Shown: positions 34,367 through 47,000 of the stretch, one piece after another
Position numbering within the stretch: the stretch's first letter is position 1
Layout: every line of letters begins with the position of its first letter
Assembly: GCA_948144175.1 (NCBI GenBank)
Contig: CANXME010002463.1
Coordinates: 124,001 to 188,000 of the forward strand
Origin: Closterium sp. NIES-65
Taxonomy: Eukaryota > Streptophyta > Zygnematophyceae > Desmidiales > Closteriaceae
Length of the DNA stretch: 64,000 nucleotides
Direction: 5' to 3'
The notes under the pieces: generated by a model
The model's database searches: none
Told to the model about the DNA's origin: nothing
Seen by the model: the letters and a program-made list of their open reading frames with translations, nothing else
Program-made: the position numbers and the translations under genes

Positions 34367-35275
34367 GATGCGCGGTCACTATTTGTCCACCCGGGTGTGA
34401 CTTAGACGCGTCTACCTCGCGACCGATGTGCTCGCGGACATTCGAGCGCGGCACACAGCGCGGCCGTGATACTGGTGTCTGGTGTATCCCAGTGGGTCGT
34501 GAGGGGGTTGAGCTTGGTGTGCAACTGGCGATCGGAAAGTGGAAACTGTGGGCGTCCTCGGCGTAATGACCGGACACTGCGTGGACGTGCTTGACACGTT
34601 ACCGCGATCGCGCATCGTCCAAACGAACACACAGCTGTGTGGCTCGTTCAAATTGCGGCACGTGTCAGCCGGCATGGAGCCTACCAGATCGTGCCAGCTG
34701 TAACCGAACCGGGTCTGGCTGTGCGCTTGGCGAACCTATGCTTGTGCGAATTTTGTTCGCGATAAGTTGCGAGAGAGAACAACCAGTCGTAGCACTCCTT
34801 TGGTGTCGCGAACTCGCGGTTGCATGCGCGGGATGTCCCGCTCGTCAATGTTGCCGACCAATCACGTTCGTTTCGCGCCGAGCCGCGCATGCATCGGCGC
34901 GTAAGAACGAGGTGGGTTCTTTCGGTTTTCTGGGGTCCGCGGAGCTTTCGGTGGCAGCCTGGTGGGTTTCACTCAGCCACGCAGGGCCGCGCTAGGTCCA
35001 AACCTGGTGGGATCCTGGGTGGCCGACTTCGCCCCACGCTCCCCGCGATTTCTCCGCGCCCCGTGCATCCCAAGGCGTGGGCGGGGTTGTTCCCGAGCCG
35101 CGCCGTATGAACATACCAGAGCAGGGAGGCGTTGCCTACACGCATCTCCCTGCTGATGTAGACTGACGGCGGGTCCAGCGCGTTCGTTTTCAGTTCATCC
35201 GTCGTGGCGCAAGACGATTCCACATGGTGCACAACGGTTATTAAGCGTCTCCGTTTTGCACCTTGACGAACAAGA
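34367..35275. other. Right arm of element 2 / region left of Copia A
   Basis: No coding domain is seen. CGCG-rich to about 35110, so probably the B2 promoter and right arm. About 35110-35275 is more ordinary and continues at 42765 beyond Copia A. Confidence 0.4.
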
Positions 35276-35409
35276 TGTGAGAATCACTGAACAGGAATGA
35301 GAATGACTAAGTCAGAGTTGGGTACAAATAGCAAACCCTAGAAATCTGTACCCCATATGTGCTGCCCCACTATAGCCTACAAACATGCATCAGCTATAAT
35401 GTTCTGACA
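35276..35409 (-). repeat. Copia A 3' LTR
   Basis: Plus-strand reading TGTGAGAATC...GTTCTGACA, flanked by CAAGA. Confidence 0.95.
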
Positions 35410-35618
35410 CACCCCCATAGGCAAAGTGGGGGAGAACAAGGGGTCACAAGACCAGTCAAGCAAAGCAAAGCAAAGCAAGCTCAGGGTGGATCACAAAGTC
35501 ACCACACAGTCCGAGCACAAGAGCAGGGCCAGAGGCCAGTTCACATGCAGCAGTACAGACATATATATAAAACTAGACAAGCAGGAGCAGGTATATATAT
35601 GTCACAGTACAAGTGAAG

Positions 35619-38600
35619 TCAGGAAGAGAGCAAGTGAGGCAAGACAGGCACAAGACCCAGCTGGGTGCAGAAGCGCTGATGGTCACAAGGCGCGAGTGCC
35701 TTGGTGAACACATCAGCAGTGTTGGCCTCAGAGGCCACGTACGCAAGTCGCAACTGACCACGCTGCTGCAGCTCACGAGCAAGGAAGTAGCGGAGAGCAA
35801 TGTGCTTCGTTCTGTGCTCCAAGCGCTGCTCTCGACACAAGGCCAGCATGGCCTTGTTGTCTACGTACAGCACTGGAGGAGAACGAGGCGGCTCTCCAAG
35901 GTCAGTCAGCAGGTAGGTGAGCCAGCGAAGCTCCTGTGCAGCCATGGCCCCTGCGTAAATCTCAGCCTCACAACTGGAGCCGAGAACCGAAGACGAGCGA
36001 GTAGACCGCCACGAGACAGAGCCAGAACCAAGGCTGAAGGTGTAACCCTGTGACGACCGCTGCGTAGCCTGGTCGTCAGCCCAAGAAGCGTCCGCGTGGC
36101 CTGTAAGGACCACTGGACTCCGCCCTCCAAGCACTAGCCCCATGCCCGACGTACTGCACATGTAGCGCAATACCCTCTTTGCTGCAGCCATGTGCTCTGG
36201 TCGGTGTCTCCCAGGAGCAACATAGCGTGCAAGGATGCTCAGAGGGTATGCAAGGTCAGGTCGTGTGCAGGTCATCAGGTACATGAGGCAGCCAACAAGC
36301 TCTGCATACGGACCACTCGACTCTACGGACTCATCCGAAGGCAGAGCTGAGAGTGAGTGGCGAGTAGGCAGAGGAGTGGCCTGAGGCGAGGAGTACGTGA
36401 AGCCGAAGCGCTGAAGGACCTGCTGCACCATGTGTGACTGAGTCAAGGTAATGGTGCGGCGTGCTCTGTCCCGAGTGATCTGCAAGCCAAGGTAGCTGCG
36501 CAGTTCACCCAGGTCTGTGCACGTGTGTCTCTTCAGCAGCTCGGACTTCACGTAGGCGAGTCCAGCAGTGTCCGCTGTGGTAAAGACCAAGTCGTCGACG
36601 TACACAAGGATGTAGAACGGCGGCAGGGAAGTGTCGGTGCGAAGAAACAGCGACGGGTCAGCAGTAGAAGGAGCAAACCCAAGAGCCGCAAGCGTAGTCC
36701 TCAGTGTGTCGTGCCACTCACGCGGTGCCTGGCGGAGACCGTAGACTGGCCGTCGGAGGCTCCACTGAGTGCCAGGAGGGAAAGTCCCAGTGAAGCCAGG
36801 CAGACGGCGCAGCCAGATCTCCTCGTGCAGGCTACCCTGCAGGAACGCAGTGCTGAAGTCGAGAGAGTGAAGCTCGTAGTCGCGCTGAGCGGCAATGTGC
36901 AGCAGCACCCGAAGAGTGGTCATCTTCGGGGTGGGAGAGAAGGTCTGAAAGTAGTCAACTCCCTGCCGCTGACTGAAGCCACGAGCCACGTAACGCGCCT
37001 TGAAGACAGGCGGAGAGCCCGGCGGCCGCTTCACCCTGAAGATCCACATGCCACTGACGATGTTCGCCCCAGGAGGGGGAACCGCGTCAACGTAGGTGCC
37101 TGTGGACTTCCAGGAAGCCATCTCTGCATCCATAGCTGCCTGCCACTGAGAGGAGTAGGGACCCTCTACGGCCTCCGAGTAAGAACGCGGAGTCGGGATG
37201 TCTAGTGCATCCGGGTCTCCCTCAGGGGCAAGCAGTACAGACGCGAGATAAGGTGAAGCAGCCGCTAGACACTGTAACTCCTCCTGCCTGTCCTCTAGGA
37301 CGTCCGTGCCAAGAGCACACTCACCCCCGACGGACGGAGGACAGACAGACACAGACTCAGCAACAAGACTAGCAGCGTAGTCTAAGCGACAGCGAGCAGC
37401 AAAGTCGACGAGCTCAGTGACTAGGGCAGACGCAGCAGAAGACTCGAAGGAAGGGTCAGTGACCACAGTAGCAAGGAAACGCGTGACAGTAGGACTGGCA
37501 GCACGAAGAGAGTCCGACGCAGGGTCGGCAAGCGCAGGAAGAGAGGACGCAGGAGGAGAAGGCAAAGGGGCACGCAGAGGAGCAGTGGACGGACGCAAAG
37601 ACATCTGGTGCGTGCCAGGGACAGGAGGAGGACGCTGACGTGAACCGCGACCACTAGCGCGAGCAGGACGAACAGGCGACGCTGGACGAGACGCAGGCTC
37701 ACGACGCTCAGCAAGACCCCCAGTAGGACCAGTGTAAGGAGGGGGAGCAGGCAGTGGAGAGGAGGGCTCCAGGAGGGACTGCGACTGGACAGGCGGTGGA
37801 ACCTCTACTGGAGGAGAAAGACCAAGAACCTGCTGGAGGAGCGGAACGAAGTACGGTCGAGGCCGCGCAGCAGCTCCAGACACAGCAGGGACAGCACCAG
37901 CTCCCTCAGCGACAGCACCAGCGCCACCAACACCTCCAGCGGCAGGACCAATAGCAGTAGTCTTAGCACCAACACCCTCAGCAGCTCCAGCTCCAGGAGG
38001 ACCCGCAGGCCCAGCAGCTCCGGGTCCGACAGCACCAGCACCCTCGTCGGTCGAAGAAGCTCCAGCTCCAGCTCCAGCAGCACCCCCAGACTCAGCAGCA
38101 CGCCTCCAGCGGCGAGCGAACCAGTCGCGCAGCTCCTGTGGAGAGAGGGGCTCCCGGCGAGGCGGAGCAGCAGGAGAAACCCCAGGCCCAGCAACTCCAG
38201 ACGTAGCACCCCCAGGCTCAGCAGCTCCCAACTCAGCACCCCCAGGCGCAGCAGCTCCCGACTCAGCACCCCTAGGCTCAGCAGCTCCCGACTCAGCACC
38301 CCCAGACCCAGCACCCCCCAGCTCAGCAGCTCCAGGCACAGTACCCCCCGGCTCAGCACCCCCAGGCTCAGCACCCTCCGCAGTAGCACCCCCAGGCCCA
38401 GCACCCCCAGGCTCAGCACCCCCAGGCTCGGCACCCCCGCGTACAGCACCCCAAGAGTCAGCCCCCCAGGCTCAGCACCCGCAGCAGCACCAGAGTCACC
38501 AGTAACCTCGACCGGGTCACCTGCGTCTACCTGGGACACACCTGAGGGAGCAGGAACCTGAGGGGGAATGGGGTCTACCGGGGGAGGAACCGGCACAAGG

Positions 38601-41580
38601 AAGTCCGGGGGAGGGGGGGGGGAAGGAGTGCGGTAGGGGAAGAGACGGTAGAAAGGGACTGACTCGTCGAACGTGACGTCCTGGGAGGACAGAACACGAC
38701 GAGAGGAGGGGTGGTAGAACTGCCACCCTGGGGCGTCAGTGGGGAAGCCAAGGAAGACACAGGGAGCAGCACGAGGGGACAGCTTGTCCGCAGACAAGTC
38801 GCGGACAAACGCCCGAGATCCCCAGACGCGAAACGCAGACGCATCGCCAACCTTCCCCGTCCACAGCAAGGCTGGGGACATCGCAGGCCTAGAGACCCGC
38901 GGGTGAAGGTTGAGCTGATGCGCCGCGTACCTCACCGCAAACGGCCACAGAAAATGGGGGGCAGCCGCATGCATCATGGACGTACGAGCGACATCCATGA
39001 CCATGCCAATGCGACGCTCAGCAATCCCATTTTGCTGTGGTGATTCCGGAAGCGTGAAGGTCTGGCGGATCCCTCGTGCACGATAGTAGTCTCGAAGAAG
39101 GCGCGAGGAGAACTCGCCGCCTCTGTCCGAGTGCAGACGCAGAACAGGAAAGTCAGAGCCGAAGCTCTTCCTGAGCTGGAGACGAGCCTCGCTGATCCAG
39201 TCGATCAGCACCTCAGTGACAGCACCCTTGCTGCGCAAGGGGAGGACTGTGGTGTAACGCGAGTAGTCGTCAACCACCAACAGGAAGTAGCGCTCGTAAC
39301 CCTGTCCACGGACGGGGGCTGGGCCCCACACATCCATGTGAAGCGTCTGCAGGGGAGCCTCTGTCGGGGGGAAGTGGGAGGAGTGAGGAGTAGCCCGGAG
39401 GCGACCCTCGACACAGGGGACACAGGGAGGCCCTGGCCCGGGGGGGAGAGGAGGGAGAGACTGGGGAAGACCAGAGACAAGGACACGGGAAGCCATGCTC
39501 CGAAGACGGGACAAGGAGGGGTGGCCAAGACGGTGGTGCCACAGGAGAGTCTCGTGAGACAGGAGGCGACAGGAACAGGGGGCAGACTCAGGACCTGACC
39601 GGGACGCAGCAGCAAACACCTGACCCGACGCAGCTACCCGACCGGACGCAGGGACAGGAGGAGACGAAGTGGTCAGGGTGTAGAGACTCGACCCCGGCCG
39701 ACGCGAGAAGGTAGCCAGGTGTCGGCCTGTGTGTGCGTCCGTGCAGTGGGTCACCCGCTGACGCGCAGGAGTGAACTGGTTAACCCCCGCATCCTGCAGG
39801 GCTGCACCACTAACCAAGTTCGTAGAGAACGAGGGAAGGTACAGACCAGACAGGGTGCCCGAAGGGGCAGCCGGACACGGGAGGACAGTGGAAAAGTGAG
39901 ACAGGACAGGACCCCCAGAGGGGTCAGCAAGGGAGACCGCAACCGGCCGGCCAAGCGGCGTGAGGGTAGTGCGGTCTCGAAAGAAGGAGCGAGAAGCCCC
40001 AGAGTCAAGTGTGAAAGTGAGGGAGGACGAGGGCGACGCAGTACCTGAGAGCGCAGTCTCACCAGTACCTGAGAGCGCAGACGCACTGGCACCTAGAGCA
40101 GCAGCCTCACAAGCACCTAGCGCAGCAGCGCGGCACATGCCCGGGCCGGGCTGGAAACATCGGTAACCCTCATTCTCCTCACTATAAGTCACAGCATACA
40201 TAGCAGCAAGGATAGCATCAAAATCAAGATCAAAGATCGCTACACCAGCCCTAAGGAGCTCATCCCAGTGAGGGATCTCACTAGCCCCGGGGAACTGCTG
40301 ACGCCAAGCGTCCGTCAGGCGGCCAAAGCAGCGCTGAGTGGCATGGGCACCCCCACACTGCTCACCCGCGCGGTCGCCGGAACGAAGAACGTAGGTGCAG
40401 GGACCAGTACCCCCACCCCTCTGACGCCCAGCGTACCACTCACGAAGCTGCTGGGGCGGAGGGATGTCCCGTGAGCGCTGCTGCTGCTGCTGCCGCTGCG
40501 AGCGCTGGCCACCACCACCGCCGCTACGCTGCTGGGTACCACCCCGACCAGCTCCGCTCCCTCCACCACCTCCAGCTCCTCCGCCGCCGCCTCCACCGCC
40601 TCCACCGCCTCCTCCTCCGCCGCCTCCACCCCCGCCGCCGCCGCCTCCACCACCGCTGCCACCACCACCACCGTCTCCGCCACTGCTGCCACCACCACCA
40701 CCACCCCCACCACTCCCGCCGCCACCCCCACTCCCGCCGCCGCCACCGCCGCCACCTCCACCGCTCCCTCCAGCTCCACCCGCGCCCTTGCCCCCCTTGC
40801 CCTTGCTAGAGCGACGTCTCCCACTAGGGGCAGACGCCGCGCCGACCGACTCAAGACCAAGCAGGTCGGCAGCAGCAGCAGAGGCAACAGAGGGCAGCAA
40901 GGGGGAAGGAGAGCACCCCTCAAAGATGGGGGTGCGAGGGTCACCACGAGAAGCCCCTACAGCGACTATGCTCTTCTCAGCTGAGAGGAGGGCCTTCTCG
41001 AGGAGGTCGACGGTGAGGGTGGTGGGACAGACTGCGAGAAAGTGGTCCCTGACTACACGAAGGGAGTCAGGGAGGCGCGCGACTACGTAGTAGAGGGTGA
41101 TGTACATGGGGGGGGGGGGTTCTTAGCGCAGAATTCAGCAGGAAGGGCGGCGCGGTAGCGAGTGTCACTAGTGCGGAGGTGCGTGATGAGGTCAGCGACA
41201 GTGGGAAAGGCAGAGAGGTCAGGAAAGAGGTAGGGAAGCATGAGACGGCTCAGTGCAGCAGTGGCAGGGGAGGAGTAGCGCGCAACTACAGCGTCGTACA
41301 AGGTCTGAGCACTCTTGTACTGACTAAAGTGCGCGCGCTCAGAGGTAGGGAGGTGGCGACGCACAGCAAGACGTGCAGCAGCATCGCGGGTGGCCCACTG
41401 AGAGCGCACAGTGGGATCAGCATCAGCAGTAGGAGCAGGAGAGGCGCCAGAGGTGAGGTCAAAGAGAGAAAGGCTGTCAGCTCTGTCGCACTGTAAGAAC
41501 AGCTGCAAGTCGTCTAGCCAGACCTCAAAATCAATGGCGCGACCCTCAGCGTCAAAAGCTAGGACACTAGGGGTAGCCAT
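35619..41580 (-). pseudogene. Copia A gag-pol polyprotein with two frame breaks
   Basis: Starts MATPSVLAFDAEG at 41580. A frameshift lies in an 11-base G-run (41106-41116) near the end of the first gag segment; a second is near 38464, in the proline/alanine linker after integrase. Gag has a Gly-rich tract (about 40530-40800) and the variant zinc knuckle C-X13-C-X3-H-X4-C (about 40335-40410). The protease is LDSGASRSFF. Integrase has HHRLGHPS ... CVPC with catalytic MDVWGP, HSDRGGEF and QQNGIAERR. A linker of GGAEP/GVLSL repeats (frame-dependent) follows. RT has YVDD (36592-36606). RNase H has HADASWADD, CEAEIYAG and YVDNKAM. The order PR-INT-RT-RH is Copia. Given near-identical LTRs the shifts may be homopolymer sequencing errors. 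Confidence 0.85.
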
Positions 41581-41689
41581 GGCGACGACAGTGAAGCAGT
41601 GCAAGCAGTAGGGAAAGAGCTCGCAGTGCCAGTGGGACTGTGCTCACCAGGCACGGCAGGTCGTGCAGCTGTGTAGAAAGGCGGCTCGG

Positions 41690-42560
41690 CGACCGGACGG
41701 CACGGGTGCACAGCGGCTTGGCTGCAGGGCGGCTCGGCTCCCGGGCGGCTCGGCGGCAGGGCGGCTCGGCGGCAGGGCGGCTCGGCTGCAGGGCGGCTCG
41801 GCTCCCGGGCGGCTCGGCGGCAGGGCGGGGCCGTCAGGTGAGGTGGCGGGCCGGCAGGTGAGGCGGCGGGGCCGTCAGGTGAGGCGGCGGGCCAGCAGGT
41901 GAGGTGGCGGGCCGTCAGGTGAGGCGGCGGGCCAGCAGGTGAGGCGGCGGGCCGTCAGGTGAGGTGGCGGGCCGTCACGTGAGGCGGCGGGGCCGTCAGG
42001 TGAGGCGGCGGGCCGGCAGGTGAGGCGGCGGGCCGTCAGGTGAGGCGGCGGGGCCGTCAGGTGAGGCGGCGGGCCAGCAGGTGAGGCGGCGGGCCGTCAG
42101 GTGAGGCGGCGGGGCCAGCAGGTGCAGCGTCGGGGCCGTCAGGTGAAGCGGCGGGCCAGCAGGTGAGGCGGCGGGCCGTCAGGTGAGGCGGCGGGGCCAG
42201 CAGGTGCGGCGGCGGGGCCGTCAGGTGAAGCGGCGGGCCGCTGGGTGAAGCGGCGGGCCGTAGGGAGCAGCGGCCGGCCGGCAGGTGCCGCGACGGGCCG
42301 GCAGGGCCGCGTCAGAGGCGGCTGGGTAGGGGCCGCGTCAGTGGAGGCGGCGGGGCCGCGTCAGGCAGGCGGCGAGGCCGCTTCGTCGCGGGCGGCAGGG
42401 CCGCGTCAGCGCCAGCGGCGGGGCCGCGACGTAGCGGGCGGCAGGGCCGCGTCAGTGGAGGCGGCGGGGCCGCGTCAGTGGAGGCGGCGGGGCCGCGTCA
42501 AACAGGCGGCGGGGCCGCGTTCAGGTAAACGGCGACCCGAGGGGTCGCTAAAAAAAAAAT
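41690..42560 (-). repeat. Copia A leader tandem repeats
   Basis: Between the 5' LTR and gag. Units of about 20 bp (GTGAGGCGGCGGGCCGTCAG, alternating with GCCAGCAG) lie at 41835-42250, with 9-10 bp GGCTCGGC units before them and GGCGGGGCCGCGTC units after. A GCGCGCCTCGGGGCGCGC hairpin lies at 42562-42579 next to the primer-site side. Confidence 0.85.
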
Positions 42561-42630
42561 TGCGCGCCTCGGGGCGCGCTTCGGTGGGCCCTAAAAAAAA
42601 CGGTCCTTAGGAAGGACCCGCTCTATACCA

Positions 42631-42764
42631 TGTGAGAATCACTGAAGAGGAATGAGAATGACTAAGTCAGAGTTGGGTACAAATAGCAAACCCTAGAAAT
42701 CTGTACCCCATATGTGCTGCCCCACTATAGCCTACAAACATGCATCAGCTATAATGTTCTGACA
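42631..42764 (-). repeat. Copia A 5' LTR
   Basis: One base different from the LTR at 35276-35409. Confidence 0.95.
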
Positions 42765-43731
42765 CAAGATGCACAGGGCGCGGTGCATCATGTGTGAAAC
42801 GGGGTCCTCTCCGTCGTGTGTCGTTTTACAGGCTCGATGAGGGTTCATCGTGTCGAACTTGATATTTGTAAACCCACAAATTCGTTTAGGGAAATTATAC
42901 GCGCAGTCACAATTTTGGCCGTATTATCACGTTTGGTCACGAGGTTATCACGGACAGTCACACTACAGTACTTCGCTATCACGTGTGATCACAGCGCTAT
43001 CACGCGTGGTCACACCTCACCCCGCAGGGTTATCACGTTTGGTCACTCGTTGAAACGCCCGCCAAAAAGTCGAAACTCTCAAATCTACAGTACAGATTCG
43101 GGTACTATTATCTCGCGCGCGTTTTGTCTGTATTGAAAAACGTGATGTGACTGTCGAAATATACTCGGACCTTGTTAGGGACCGATGTAGTTTAATGCAC
43201 AGTCCGCATGTTGCAGTGAATATAAGCGATCAATAACAGTTTCGATTATACAATTAGTTTAGGGTGTGCATTTAAGAAGCAGCGTCGATTAGTTTCTCAC
43301 ATTGTAATTGATACCTTGACATTATGTTTTGCACGCGCAGTAATAAATAACCCAATTAACCCAAGTCCAAACCCTAATTTGATCACTTACGAGCAAGTCA
43401 GGTAGATGGAGTGATGGGTTGGGTTTGGTTGTACTTGCTACAATCTGATTCGGCAAGATCGAAACATCTGTTGTATTTTCACTATTTACTCAAATTTGTA
43501 GTCCCCGGACTTGGGTTGATTGGGTTATTTATTACTGCGCGTGCAAAACATAATGTCAAGGTATCAATTACAATGTGAGAAACTAATCGACGCTGCTTCA
43601 TAAATGCACACCCTAAACTAATTGTATAATCGAAACTGTTATTGATCGCTTATATTCACTACAACATGCGGACTGTGCATTAAACTGCATCGGTCCCTAA
43701 CAAGGTCCGAGTATATTTCGACAGTCACATC

Positions 43732-43862
43732 TGAGAAAGTTTGAACAAGAATGAATGACTATGAAATGAAGTGGGTACAAATAGGAAACCCTAATTGTGT
43801 TGTACCCCCTATGGGATACCCCACTATAGCCTACAGAAACAAGTAAGCTATAAGTTCTGACA
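43732..43862 (-). repeat. Copia B 3' LTR
   Basis: Plus-strand reading TGAGAAAGTTTG...AAGTTCTGACA. Confidence 0.95.
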
Positions 43863-44074
43863 CACCCCCATAGGCAAAGTGGGGGAGAACAAGGGGTCAC
43901 AAGACCAGTCAAGCAAAGCAAAGCAAAGCTCAGGGTGGATCACAAAGTCACCACGCATTCCGAGCACAAGTTCAAAGGCCAGAAGGCCAGTTCACATGCA
44001 AGATCATATATAGAGATATACAAGAGTCAAGCAAGCAAGAGCAAGAGTATATATAGGCGAAGGTACAAGCAAGG

Positions 44075-47000
44075 TCAAGAGGAGAGCAAGTGAGGCAAAA
44101 CAGGCACAAGACCCAGCTGCGTGCAACAGCGCTGATGATCACAAGGCGCAAGTGCCTTGGTGAAGACATCAGCAGTGTTGGCCTCAGAGGCCACGTACGC
44201 AAGTCGCAACTGTCCACGCTGCTGTAGCTCACAAGCAAGAAAGTAGCGGAGAGCAATGTGCTTCGTTCTGTGCTCCAGTCGCTGCTCTCGACACAAGGCC
44301 AGCATGGCCTTGTTGTCTACGTACAGGACTGGAGGAGAACGAGGCTGCTCTCCAAGGTCGGTCAGCAGGTAGGTGAGCCAGCGAAGCTCCTGAGCAGCCA
44401 TAGCCCCGGCGTAGATCTCAGCCTCACAACAGGAGCCAAGAACAGAAGACGAGCGGGTAGCTCGCCACGAAACAGAGCCGGAACCAAGGCTGAAGGTGTA
44501 ACCCTGTGACGACCGCTGCGTAGCCTGGTTGTCAGCCCAAGAAGCGTCTGCGTGCCCAGTGAGGACCACTGGACTCCGCCCTCCAAGCACTAGCCCCATG
44601 CCCGACGTACTGCACAAGTAGCGCAACACCCTCTTCGCTGCAGCCATGTGCTCTGGTCGGTGTCTCCCAGGAGCAACAAAGCGTGCGAGAATGCTAAGAG
44701 GGTATGCGAGGTCAGGTCGTGTGCAGGTCATCAGGTACATGAGACAGCCAACAAGCTCTGCAAACGGGCCACTCGACTCTACGGACTCATCCGAAGGCAG
44801 AGCTGAGAGCGAGTGGCGAGTAGGCAGAGGAGTGGCCTGAGGCGAGGAGTACGTGAAGCCGAAGCGCTGAAGGACCTGCTGCACCATGTGTGACTGAGTC
44901 AGGGTAATGGTGCGGCGTGCTCTGTCCCGGGTGATCTGCAAGCCAAGGTAGCTGCGCAGTTCACCCAGGTCAGTGCACGTGTGTCTCTTCTGCAGCTCGA
45001 ACTTCACGTAGGCGAGTCCAGCATTGTCAGCTGTGGCAAAGACCAAGTCGTCGACGTACACGAGGATGTAGAACGGCGGCAGAGAGGTGTCGGTGCGCAG
45101 AAACAGCGACGGGTCGGCAGTAGAAGGAGCAAACCCAAGTGCCGCGAGCGTAGTCCTCAGTGTGTCGTGCCACTCACGTGGCGCCTGGCGGAGACCGTAG
45201 ACTGGACGCCGGAGACTCCACTGGGTACCAGGAGGGAAAGACCCAGTGAAGCCAGGAGGGCGGCGCAGCCAGATCTCCTCGTGCAGGCTGCCCTGCAAGA
45301 AAGTTGTGCTGAAGTCGAGAGAGTGCAGCTCGTAGTCACGGTGAGCAGCAACGTGCAGCAGAACCCGAAGAGTGGTCATCTTCGGGGTGGGGGAGAAGGT
45401 CTGAAAGTAGTCAACCCCCTGCCGCTGACTGAAGCCACGAGCCACGTAACGCGCCTTGAAGACAGGCGGAGAACCCGGCGGCCGCTTCACCCTGAAAATC
45501 CACATGCCACTGACGATGTTCGCCCCAGGAGGGGGAACAGCGTCAACGTAGGTGCCTATGGACTTCCAGGAAGCCATCTCTGCATCCATAGCTACCTGCC
45601 ACTAAGAGGAGTAGGGACCCTCTATCGCCTCCGCGTAAGAGCGCGGAGTCGGGATGTTTGGTGCATCCGGGTCTCCCTCAGGGGCTAGCAGTACAGACGC
45701 GAGACGAGGTGAAGCGGCGGCCAGACACTGGAACTCCTCCTGCCTGTCCTCAAGGACGTCCGTGCCAAGGGCACACTCACCCCCGACGGACGGAGGACAG
45801 GCGGACTCAGACTCAGTGACAAGACGAGCAGCGTAGTCGAGACGACAGCGCGCAGCAAAGTCGACAAGCTCAGTGACAAGGGCAGACGCAGCAGACGACT
45901 CGAAGGAAGGGTCAGTGACAGCAGTAGCAAGGAGACGCGTGACAGTAGGACTGGCAGCACGAAGAGAGTCCGACTCCGGGTCGGCAAGAGCAGGAAGAGA
46001 GGAAGCAGGAGGAGAAGGCAAAGGGGCACGCAGAGGAGCAGTGGACGGACGCAGTGACATCCGGTGCGTGCCAGGGACAGGAGGAGGACGCTGACGCGAA
46101 CCGCGACCACTAGTGCGCGCAGGACGAACAGGCGACGCAGGACGAGACGTAGGCTCACGACGCTCAGTAAGACCTCCAGTCGGACCAGCGTAGGGAGAAG
46201 GAGCAGGCAAAGGGGAGGCAGGCTGTAGCTGTGGCTGTGACCGGACAGGCTGCGGACCCTCTAAGGGAGGAGGAGGAGGTGTAAGACCAAGAACCTGCTG
46301 GAGGAGCGGAACGAAGTACGGTCGGGGCCGCGCGGCGACGCTAGAAACAGCAGGAACGGCACCAGCAGCCCCGGCAGGAGCACCCACTCCAGCAGCACCT
46401 CCAGCAGCACCACCAGAAGCTCCAGAACCTCCAGCAGCAGCACCAGGAGCACTGGCCGTCGGACCGCCAACGGCAGGCTCAGCGCCAACTCCCTTAGTAG
46501 TACCAGCTCCAGGAGAACTCTCAGACCCAGCAGCTCCAGCACCCAAAGTACGAGCACCGCCGGGACGCGCGACAGCAGTACCCTCTGCAGCCGAAGAACC
46601 ACCAGCACCAGCAGCACGCCTCCAGCGCCTGGCAAACCACTCACGCAGCTCCGGTGGGGAGAGTGGCTCCCGGCGAGACGAAGCACCCCAAGGCACAGCA
46701 CTCCCAGGCTCAGCACCCCCAGGCTCAGCACCCCCAGGCTCAGCACCCCCAGGCTCAGCACCCCCAGGCTCAGCACCCCCAGACTCCGCACCCCCAGGCT
46801 CGGCACCTCCAGGCTCAGCACCCCCAGGCACAGCACCCCCAGGCTCAGCACCCCCAGACTCCGCACCCCCAGGCTCAGCTCCAGCAGCAGCACCAGAGTC
46901 ACGAGTGACCTCGACAGGCTCGACCGCGTCTACCTGGGACACACCTGAAGGGGCAGGACCCTGAGGGGGGAGGGGGACTACCGGGGGGGGGACCTGGTAC

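Larger units (their letters stand above)
23400..35275. mobile_element. Element 2: tyrosine-recombinase element with convergent companion gene
   Basis: Same organisation as element 1: gene A2 (+) and gene B2 (-) converge on a 545-bp spacer. Exon-intron structure is shared with element 1 although the proteins are strongly diverged. TCGCG/CCGCG motifs are dense throughout, unlike the GTCGNC-rich element 1. The ends are approximate: the left is somewhere after the thioredoxin gene, and the right is before or near the Copia A insertion. No terminal repeats or duplications could be identified. Confidence 0.5.
35276..42764 (-). mobile_element. Copia A: full-length Ty1/Copia retrotransposon
   Basis: LTRs of 134 bp at 35276-35409 and 42631-42764 differ at one position, so the insertion is young. 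The duplication CAAGA is at 35271-35275 and 42765-42769. Reading on the minus strand, the primer site TGGTATAGAGC follows the 5' LTR, one base short of the TGGTATCAGAGC in Copia B. A long GC-rich repeat leader, gag-pol and a TATGGGGGTG polypurine tract follow. It sits in the DNA to the right of element 2. Confidence 0.95.

Noticed and set aside
40464..41090. Poly-proline and histidine-rich plus-strand frames in the Copia gag regions
   Set aside because: Antisense shadows of the Gly/Ser tract of gag.
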